Source: Thamnaconus septentrionalis
Taxonomy: Eukaryota; Chordata; Actinopteri; Tetraodontiformes; Monacanthidae
DNA: 64,000 nucleotides
Assembly (NCBI GenBank): GCA_009823395.1
Contig: CM020502.1
Location: 22,925,944-22,989,943 of the forward strand
Reading direction: 5' to 3'
Shown piece after piece: positions 54,801-64,000 of this stretch; within the stretch, counting starts at the first letter, position 1; each line of letters opens with the position of its first letter. The translations under genes and the position numbers were made by a program. The notes under the pieces were generated by a model that worked only from the letters and a program-made list of their open reading frames with translations, had not been told where the DNA came from and did not search any database.

Positions 54801-57800
54801 GGAGCGATCAGGTGTCAGATCAGCTGCACGCAACCAGCCAAAACCCTCCGGGTCACGGTTGTAAACGTTTTGTAGTGGCAAAAATATAAAGCGTCACTCC
54901 TCCAATTCACTTAACGAACGGTGCGTTCATATTTCACTGCAGTCCCTTGGCTCAGCGGGAAGGAGAGAGAGCCTTTCGCTTTTTTCCTGTTTCCTTCTGA
55001 TAAGCGGCTAAGAAGTCCATAACGACAGATAGAGGAAGTCAGAGGCCTCCGTTTAGCTGCGTTGTTTGGGCTTCCTCTAATTGCAGCATAATGGCTGAGG
55101 CTATTTGGAGGAGCGAAAGGAGATGATGGTGATTATTAGGGATGAGAGTAAAAAATAGAAGTCTGAAAGATGGAAAATTAGGGTGTTTTTTCCCCCTTAT
55201 TGTCCTTTGTTACTAGTGCACACTCAGGTTTTGGCTCAAATGGATGATAATTATTTGGCATTTAGGGCCATAAATTGCATCAATTCTTCAACCTGTCAAC
55301 CTGTCAATGTGGGGTCAGGAAACATTTAACCCTATTTTGCTCTGTTTGTACGGAACAGGACTTCTCTTTTCAGGCCTTTAGGTTTTGGTTTTTTTGGGTT
55401 TTCCCCCCTCCAGATACTCAAAATGTGCTGCTGCAGTTGAATGGATGCTTGATTGAAACAGAGGCTGTTGTTGCAAGCAAACCACAGTGGTGGAAGTGAT
55501 GAATGGAGAGAAATCCGCATCTCATCGCGTCTGTTTTCTCTTCGCCTGCCAGCTGAGGATAGAGCCTCTCCTGCCGCCGCCGCATTTTATCTTTCTTTGT
55601 TTCTGAACGTAATTTGGGTATTCATGGGCCAGCGGCCACGGGGAAGGCAGCGTGCTTTCATGATGAGCCGTGACAACTGTGCAATTTATTTGTGATGTGT
55701 TTTTTAGGCGGGTGGGAGTGTGCCGTCATGGTTCAGCCCTCCAACTCATTATTTACATCTTTAAACCTGCCGGCCTTTGCTGAAGGTCACTAACTAATGT
55801 ATTTGTGGTGCTTCAGTGTTCATTCACACTTTTTTGGCTCTGATGAGATGAACAGTGGGGATCTCCGGGAGGTTCGCGCTCAAAAAGCCAATCAAAATTC
55901 CCCGTTTTTTTCACCTCCCCACAATCCCATCCCTTGTGTGGAACTTCCAGTTCTTTCCAATCTGGACTCGGCTCTGGGGACACCGCTGGGGGAATCGCTG
56001 GGAAGGTAAGGTGCCGACACGTCCGCCGCACTCTGCGTTTCATCAAAACGTAGCGACCGTGCAGAAACATTGCCCACCCTCCCACCTCCGCCCACCCCCC
56101 GTGGACGAGCTCATTTACCGCGATACCACATCCACTCAATCCATTACAGCGCCCCCCGACAGCAGGCTGCGATTTAATCTCCACGCCGTGGTCTCATTGG
56201 TTGCCCCTGCTATCCACAAAATCTACCCGACTCCTCCATACTGGCACTGTAATCAGCACAGGAAATTTGCCATGTGACTCCCCAGCCCCCTCTCTTCCAA
56301 CCGCCCGACCACTACACTCCATAATAAACAGAGGAGACGCTTGTCCAGCGAGCGTAATGTGACCGTTTTCTCTGCTTTTTCCTGCCTAATAAATGGAGAC
56401 ATGGTGACGCTCGCTATCTTTAGCATAGTGCGTAGACGTGTCAACTGTTCCGGTCATAAAAAAAAGTTGTAGAGGAATTTGTGACACACTGACTGCAGCC
56501 TCGTTGGCTGAACCTTAAATGGGAGCAGTGAGGCTGAGGAGATGTGACTTTTTCCTCGAACAATCAGCTTTTAACCTTCAGCAAATGTATGGATTGTGAC
56601 AGTCCCCTTGAAGCCGTTGGGCTTCAGTGTCTTCCCCTCAGTGCTCCGCGTTGGCTGGATTTATTGTGTTCTTGCACTGGGCTGCAGGCAGAACACGGCA
56701 GCCTGTAACGGACTCGGCTGCACAACATTGTGTGACGTCGTTGCATGACATCATGTCTGTGTTTCAACTGAAGTCTGTCTCTCCCAGGGGGCCTTTTAAT
56801 GGTGATATCAAATACCTTTTATGGTTTTATAATGGACTTTTTCAGCAGAATTAAAAAAAACAAAACAAAAGCGCACAGCATGCGGTGGAACCCTCCTGTT
56901 GACAGTGAATTAGATTACACTGAAACTCCAACCACAAAAAACCTCTGACATAACCTACCTTTGCACTTAATGTTTACTGGTGCAGCCTGCTGGACGCTGC
57001 AGCGGTTCAACGAGTTGAACATGACCAGCGGCGAGGGGGTGACATCTCCGCACCAGGTCTGCTCGCTTCCCCCTTTTGTCCCGAGCAGCAAATTGAAGGG
57101 GTTTGCTCTTTCGCGACGACTCCATTCGGTTCCAATGTGAGAACCGAGCTCGGGCAAATGGCTTCCTTGTGCCGGGCCGTGTTCGACAGATCACACAGAT
57201 CACGACTTGAAAAGATGTGAGATAATTAGCGCGGATCCTTGGAAGAAAAAAAAGAAGTGAGCGGGTCGGGGTTGGCCCCCGCGGTACCCCCTCTACAGCG
57301 GCCGCCTCTCCCTGCCCAGAACTGGAATGTGACAAGTGTTCACGGTGGAAGAAAAGGAGGCCTTATTCTGGATTGGATACAGTGCTGTACGCTCGGTTAG
57401 CGCAGAATGCTCGGCCATCACGGGCCCTGCATGCAAATCCGAGCAGTGGAAAAACAGAGAGGGGGGCCGGCGGGTGACACCGCGGGGGAGGAGGGGAGGG
57501 TTACACTCCCACATCTACTCACATCCCCCAACCGATCAAAAAAAAAAATGTTTTCGTGGACACAAACCAGAGGCGTTTTGAAACCACACATGCGATCAGA
57601 TTGCGAACCAACTCAGATTGAGCGTTCAAGTGTTTTGTTTTTTTCTTCTTTTGTTTAATCAGAGACAGAAAGCTTTAGAGCGGCGGCGGAACGCGGCTTT
57701 GTTCCTCCAGCTGCTCGCCTGGCAGCGCCGCTGCTCTCGGATACTCCGCCGGCTCCCTGGTTTGTCATCAGCTCGTTGCTGCAGATCCAAAGTGATCCGG

Positions 57801-57982
57801 TTCTTCAAATGTTTCCCCGAAGGAAGATGGAACTGGGGTTGGAAGTGACCTGCGGCGCAAAATCGATCTTTTCATTCTCCCATTTGAATTCAACTTCTCA
57901 AAAGAAGTGAAGTGGGGGGGCTTCCTAATGATGCATCATTGAGGTGACTGGCGCCGCATGTTTTTAATGGGTCAACGTGCCA

Positions 57983-58003
57983 ACAGCAGCAGCAGCAGCA
58001 GCA

Positions 58004-58038
<35 letters not shown>
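57983..58038. repeat. (CAG)n/(AGC)n trinucleotide repeat
   Basis: About 18 CAG units with a single GGAG interruption, directly visible in tmtc2 intron 1. The open frames through it are poly-Cys or poly-Leu and not genes. Confidence 0.95.
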
Positions 58039-58040
<2 letters not shown>

Positions 58041-61000
58041 CTGGAAGTAGGCCAGTGCAATTGATCGTGGAGGCACAAGGTACGACAAATTAAAGAGGTT
58101 GAAGAGGGGGGAAGGAAAAAAAAAAGCCATGCCCGCTGGAGGTGTTATCGTAACCATGGTAACCCAGGCAGAATATTTGAACGGGAGCAGAGAAGAAAGA
58201 AAAAAAAAAGTGTTTCGTAAATGACACAGACTAGCACAGAATTTGTTTAACGCAATTCAACACAACCCACGCAGCTTTATTCCAATTCACAAGACTGACG
58301 TGGTGCTCTGGGTGTGTTTAATTACAGCGTTTCAATCAAGAGCGGGAACACTGTGGCATCACAACGCTGCACAAATCAGCCGGGCCTCGTCCTGTTTACT
58401 CCCCAAATCATCTCCGAACGGCGCGCTTCAATATTCGCCTGCTCTGCTCGCGCTGACGTTTTCAAAATTATCTGCGCTGCACAGCCCTCCAGAGCGTGTT
58501 TGCTGCAGCGACCTGCGTCGCGGCAAACATCTGTCTGCTAATTCAAATCACATCATTCAGCCGCCCCACACACACACTCACTCACACACAGTCGCAATGG
58601 TTTCATTGTTTGGCTACCAGGGAGCGTGGCAGCGTGGTTTTAATCAGCCGACCACATTATATTTATCACTGTGGATGCAGGCGACTCGCAAGAGGAGGCA
58701 GGCCGGCCTAATTACACGTCGACAGTCAGGCGCTCTGCTTTGTGACTGGCTGGAGGTGTTTTTTTGTTGTTGTTTTTTTCGCTGTCAGAGTTGGGCAGGA
58801 CTTTGGGCAGCTGATAAGAGCCGGGTCCTGTAAAACTGACAGCCTGCAGGGCCTCCTGGCACATCCTAATGTGTTTACCCCCTTGCTGAAGAAAATAAAA
58901 AAAAGCAGCTTAGCACGGTGCCAAACCGCATCATGTGGTGTGTTTACTGGCTAATAGCGAAGAACCCCCATTCTAAAGTGTTAAAATACATTTTTTTGGG
59001 GTCGTTCTTGTTTGCAGGTTGTATTTTTACTGGCTTGGTTTTTGCTTTTAAACATTTTTTTTTTTTCAAATCTGCACCTGCCGTGTTTCTTATCGTGAAT
59101 AAATCCTGCAGTTTTTCCACAGTCATGTCTTAAAGCTGTTAAATCTCTCATGATCACCGTTTCCTCTGTTCTCTAATCCCAATGGGGCAGTAAAGCAGGT
59201 CTTTTTGTTATTGGCCATTGATTCCTACCACACAGTGAGCCAGTGGATTCATCACAGCCACTGTCACCTTCGCTCCGGGGACGTCACCCTAGCGGGAAGT
59301 TTTCTTTTTATCCGAGGTGGCGGCGTTGTCTGGGACAGCCTGCATTTAGTGCGCAACAGCTAACAAGAAGCGACCAATCAATAGCCGAGTTGGAGATAAG
59401 GGGCCGGTAATCAATCCGCTCAAAAATAAATGATTGGGTTTGCGCTCTTTCCCTCCTTTTTTTTCTAATACTGTAGGAAAAGTTCAGTTGGACACGTGGA
59501 TGTACTTGTTGGCTGTGGCTCATTAAAAGAGGTCTTGATTGGCTCAGACCTCAGACGGTGTGACTGAGGCTGATTTCTTTGTTAAGGAAAAAGAAAAAAA
59601 ACACCACCACTTATTGTTCTTGTGCACAGCTTTAGCAAATAGGATCTACTGTGTTGACTGGTCAGATTTAAAAGCTCAGCGCTGAACTTTGGACGGAGCT
59701 GTTGCAGTTTTTTGGGGTCGAATTCAAGCTGTGATTTCAATTTGTTTTCGCTTTGCTTTGTTTTTGCTTCCCTTTCGCATAAAAATAATCTTTTCTTGAT
59801 AAATGTGTAGAACTGGGAGTCTTTCGTTCTCTTAATTAGGTGCAACATAAGTGTTGCGCGGCTAAACTAAACTCGCTAAACACTGACGGCAGTGAAACCC
59901 AATTGTGCAACGACGCTCGACGACGCCGTTTGCCCTGTTTGCACATCCACAAGTGTGTTTTTGGCTTTTCGTCCGTCCGTTTTGTGCCGGCTCGAGCCTG
60001 CGTTCCGGGGATGTAAACAAATACAAACATTTGCGCAATAAGAATTGGAGCCGTGTAGATACAGGCTTCACCTCCCTCCCTCCCGCTCGCTAAACGCAGA
60101 AACGGAGCTTAAGCCGCTCCGTGTTTGTCTAAAATAGACTGTATTGTGTAATTATTGTGCCATATTCGGCTCCACCCTGAGTTTAAAAAACAAAAACACT
60201 GTAAGTAATTGAAATGGTGAAAGTTCTGGCTTTCTTTTTTTCTTCTTCTCTGCACCCTTGGGTGTGGGGGGAGGGGAGGAGGGTTGGGAGGCGCAGGACG
60301 GGCTATTTTTAATCAATGAGAGGATGAATCCCGACAGCGGCAGAGGAAGACGAATGCGGGCTGGTGTCTGGAATACAAAAGCGAGCCCCGTCCCTTGTGC
60401 CGTCTGGGAGTTTTTATTTTTGGCGGCCTGTTTATTTAAAGAAGAGTAATAACGGAGGTGGGGGAGGGGCGGAAAAAAAAACTCCCTTTTTTGAATCGTC
60501 TCTTTTCAGTTGGCTGCTGAGCTGAGCCACTGAACAGGGGGCAGGTTGGCAGGAATAAGGCGCAGCGAGCGTTAAATCCAAATTAAAGGTTCCGTATGAT
60601 GCAAAAAAAAAAATTCACTTCACCAGTGTTTTCTGGCAGTAACCGGGGGCCTTGAGAGGTTGTTTTTTTTCTCAGAGAGGCAGATTGAATACAGACAAGA
60701 CGATCTCCCAGTTCCTCCAACGCATCGTAACATCCCGCTCTGTCATCTCCGGCGCCATCTGCGTTGTACGGGGCCACATACTGACAGGATTACAGCAGCG
60801 GATAATCAGCCGGTTCCAGTGGCTTCACGCGCGGGCTGAGCTAAACCTCGCTTCAAAAAAAAAAGAAAACCGATAACCATCCACCCGTCCATCAAGTCTA
60901 TGCACCGAGAAGCTTCATGCAGTGCGGGACGTCAATGTTCTCCGGCCGCCTGGAGGAGCCGTCAGGGTGGATCTTATTACTTCCAGCCTGTATGGGAACT

Positions 61001-61076
61001 CGGAGCAGAACGCTTCCTCTTCCCTGCCAGCGTGGAAGCAGCACTGCCTTTCATATACACTACATATGGTGTCAGT

Positions 61077-61079
<3 letters not shown>

Positions 61080-61166
<87 letters not shown>

Positions 61167-61274
61167 AATCAGATCGGAGGTTGACCCCCGACCCCTGTGC
61201 ATGTTTGAGAAACTCTTGCACCCTATGATCACTTTCTAATCCTGTTAGTGTTGGCATAAACACAGGGCTGATCC

Positions 61275-61316
<42 letters not shown>
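61080..61316. repeat. Two long (CA)n arrays
   Basis: CA runs at 61080-61164 (about 42 units) and 61277-61316 (about 20 units), separated by 112 bases of unique sequence. Confidence 0.97.
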
Positions 61317-61318
<2 letters not shown>

Positions 61319-61861
61319 CCAGATCATATGGGAATGACTGTGAAACAGACTGGGTGGAATCTAATCACTGATTGGCTGCTGCACCTCTCCCCCCTCGTCC
61401 CCTTGGAGAACAAACAGTTGACGCACCAATCGGTTGACTTGATTTATTGTCAGCTGTTTCTGAAGCGTCTCTCTTATTAAGTCACCCCAAGTCATTAAAC
61501 GCCTAATTACAGGGAATAAAAAACAGCACAAACGCAAAAAGCGTGAAGGATAATGAGAGAGAAGAAAAAATGCAGCCGTGACGCGGACCAATCACAGTTC
61601 AGGGATCAGCTGGGTGCGGCTGCAGTGACCCAAAACTGGATTCAACAATCTAGTCTTTGGGTGGAGACAATGACAAGGCGGTCTGAGAGGGCGTGGCCAG
61701 CACCTGGGTGAGGGTTAAAGGTTAAAGATTTTAAGGTAGTGAGGTGAGATAGTGGGAGACGATGAGCAAGGAGCAGTGTTTGGGCCGCCGCCCACTAACT
61801 GTTCTCCAATTGGCTCGTCCGTCTCATCAGGGCCCATCAGGAAACCAAGAGAAAGGGCTCA

Positions 61862-61879
61862 GCCCCCCCCCCCCCCCCA
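61862..61879. repeat. Poly-C run
   Basis: A nearly pure run of about 17 C residues, which may be unstable in assembly or sequencing. Confidence 0.9.
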
Positions 61880-62427
61880 CTCCTCTCTCCAACTGCAGAG
61901 TTTAGACTTTGGTGCAGCTACTCAGCAGACAGAGAGTCTGAACACCAGGGCCAAATATTTAAAGGACCCTCAAGTGAGGCCATTCGCACTGCCGCTTAAA
62001 CAGCAGGCTGTTTTCCTGCGGACGGGAGTGTTTGTGCACAAACTTCCACCACCAAGAATCCGTAAACCATTCGTTCAAGAGGCAGAGGCTCCGGAGAGTT
62101 GCATCATGGGAGGGTTTTTTTTAAAACCTGGTAACAGAATCAGAAATTTTACGACTCGATTTTGACCCGGCGTCAGTGTTTGCAATTCTCCGTTAAACAA
62201 AAGTAGAAGGAGAGGTTGCAGTTTCGACAGCACTTTCCATGTAAGTATCACTGATGGAGACAACAACTCATTTCCTGGATCTCGGAGGAAGATTGGGAGG
62301 GGGGAAGGGGGGTCTGACTACCTTGTTTGCATTTTAGGGAAAGAAGAAGCAAAATAAAACAAAAATCCTAGAACAACGTCCAGCCCTCCTCTTGTTGGAA
62401 GTTAGACGAAAGTGGACCTCAGCGGAA

Positions 62428-62766
62428 CACACACACTCATGCACACACACACACAAACACACACACACAAAAAGACCAAACCGGTCCTGTGCGCTGAGGT
62501 TGTGAAACCAGCGCCGCGCCGCCAGCCTGCTGCCCCACATACGGCGGCTGAATACAAAAGACCACCACCACCATTCTGCAGGAGAGAGCAGCCCCTCCAT
62601 CTCAATGAAGCCGTCACGCACGCACACACGCACGTGTACGCACGTTCACATGCACGCACGCACAGTTCCACTCTCGAAAAACACAAAGAGCGACAAAGCT
62701 GCATGATGTCACCAGAGCACACTTTACAGGGAAACACACACACACATACACACACACACACACACT
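62428..62766. repeat. Cluster of CA/ACGC microsatellites
   Basis: CA-rich runs near 62428-62468, ACGCAC-type repeats near 62618-62662 and a CA run near 62733-62765. Confidence 0.85.
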
Positions 62767-63481
62767 CTCCAGTGCTTTCAACCCTCTCATGCCTCCTTTT
62801 CATCCTCCAGTGGGAGATGATCTGGTTGTCGCTGATTTGAATATTTAAATTATTTATCACCAGAGAGCTCTCAGATCCCAGTGTGTGCACGTGTGTGTGT
62901 GTTTGCGTGTGTTCGTGCGTGTGTGTTTAAATTCATGTGGTGTATGACGGGTTAGCGCGATAATTTATCCCTCCGCACCACAGCCAATCCTCCAGGTGGA
63001 ATGCGAGCGCAGACGCGCAAATAAAACTTTCACGGCTCGTCGTCGTTACGTTTCAATCCGTCTTTATTGTTTGAAAACATCCCTTTCAGGAAAGGGAAAA
63101 AGGGGGTGGGGGGTGGGGTGGTGTTTGAGGAAGGGGAGGGGGGCGCCGGCCAAGTGATGTCATGGGCTTCCTTAGAAATATCGACCAAGGGAGACTTCTG
63201 GCCACTCTGCTGCTGCGCTCGGTCCAGGACAATCCTGGGAAACACGCGGAGGGATTTACTCTGCGCTGACAGGCTGCGGGCCGGAGGGGAAAAAACAGCG
63301 CGGCTGGAATTAACACGTAGGGCAATTTATCGCCTCGACGGCGGATTTATATTGGCTAATGTGGCCATTAGCGCCTGTTAATTTTTTTCCCTCCCCCTTA
63401 CTGATTGTTAATCTTTCCCTATTTACCTTGCCAGGCCCCCAGGCCCCTCCCCCTTCTAGTCACAGTCCAGACAAAGGACGG

Positions 63482-63609
63482 ACATATATATGTATGTATG
63501 TATATACATATATATATCATTCATCTTCTATACCCGCTTATTCCAATTCAGGGTCACGGGGGTCTGCTGGAGCCTATCCCAGCTATCTTAGGGCGAAGGC
63601 AGGGTGACC

Positions 63610-63640
<31 letters not shown>

Positions 63641-63644
63641 GATA
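63482..63644. mobile_element. Dispersed fish repeat flanked by (TA)n
   Basis: The core 63519-63610 contains CATTCATCTTCTATACCCGC, GGGTCACGGGGGTCTGCTGG and AGCCTATCCCAGCT, a sequence family I recognise as highly dispersed in teleost genomes. TA/TATG microsatellites border both sides (63482-63518 and 63611-63644). Its class is not certain. Confidence 0.6.
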
Positions 63645-64000
63645 TTTCCATCACACAAAAAAACACTAGAAAACAGTCGTGCCAATTCGTGGGAACGACC
63701 GGCGTCACCCTCCGTGACATTCCTCTGGCTTTGTTCTGTGACTTTCCTCCCCTTGACAAACTCTTCCAGGGAGCAGCGCCGCTGGTCAGGAAATTAACCA
63801 TTTCTAAGATTATTCTTGTTCGCAGCCAGCACGATGTCTATCTTTCTCTCAGAGTTCATTATTTTTTCTGTACTGTCGGAGGGCAGGGGTGGGGTGGCCT
63901 TTCCACCTGTCGTCGCCTCCATCCTTCACCCTTTAATGCCGGCGGTGACCCTCATTTGTCGCAGCCTGTGGACGAACGCCAGGCGTAATGATCCTTTAAT

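Larger units (their letters stand above)
48833..64000 (+). other. tmtc2: Start of tmtc2 intron 1 (more than 15 kb)
   Basis: No second exon, other gene or RNA gene was recognised in this interval. TMTC2 has a very long first intron in other vertebrates, and this fits. The DNA is a mosaic of moderately GC-rich blocks (for example 49740-50470, 57650-57830, 58400-58760) and low-complexity runs. Such introns often carry conserved enhancers, but that can only be tested by alignment. Confidence 0.7.

Noticed and set aside
48833..64000. Second exon of tmtc2
   Set aside because: No sequence resembling the large TMTC2 exon 2 was found, so it must lie beyond the window.

Overview
The window is nuclear DNA from a vertebrate, most likely a teleost fish. 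Genes have many exons with GT-AG introns, and every reconstructed protein matches a vertebrate family. CA, TA and TAA microsatellites are long and frequent, and there are small DNA transposons of hAT, mariner and integrase-like type. Coding exons were rebuilt by reading splice sites. For the five complete genes whose exon lengths were used as a check, plus tspan33, the coding length is divisible by three and close to the vertebrate orthologue.

Layout from left to right. 1-5676: intergenic, with a polypurine tract and a CTCF-like site. 5677-9262 (-): ube2n-like ubiquitin-conjugating enzyme. 10420-11778 (-): mrpl42, a mitochondrial ribosomal protein. 12517-16083 (-): pwp1, a WD-repeat ribosome-biogenesis factor. 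17102-21487 (-): an slc5a7-like choline-transporter paralogue. 22158-23886: two inverted-repeat transposable-element structures. 25167-30982 (-): smo (Smoothened), with a mariner-like foldback in one intron. 34543-38420 (-): tspan33, a TspanC8 tetraspanin. 41159-44627 (+): 3' exons of mettl25 without a visible 5' half. 48750-48832 (+): first coding exon of tmtc2, whose first intron fills the rest of the window.

The genes do not form an operon-like system. They are mostly housekeeping genes (ube2n, mrpl42, pwp1) next to developmental and membrane genes (smo, tspan33, tmtc2). The adjacency smo-tspan33 and the adjacency mettl25-tmtc2 are both known vertebrate linkages, but they come from different human chromosomes (7q32 and 12q21). 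The 38.4-41.2 kb interval is therefore a likely ancestral rearrangement junction, and the mettl25 copy beside it looks 5'-truncated.

The most unusual signals are three unrelated inverted-repeat elements within 4.5 kb (22.2-26.6 kb), the partial mettl25 gene with a 30-base microexon, an unusually divergent ube2n, an slc5a7 paralogue lacking the usual cytoplasmic tail, and a 47-base tandem duplication just upstream of mrpl42. No tRNA, rRNA or CRISPR array was seen.
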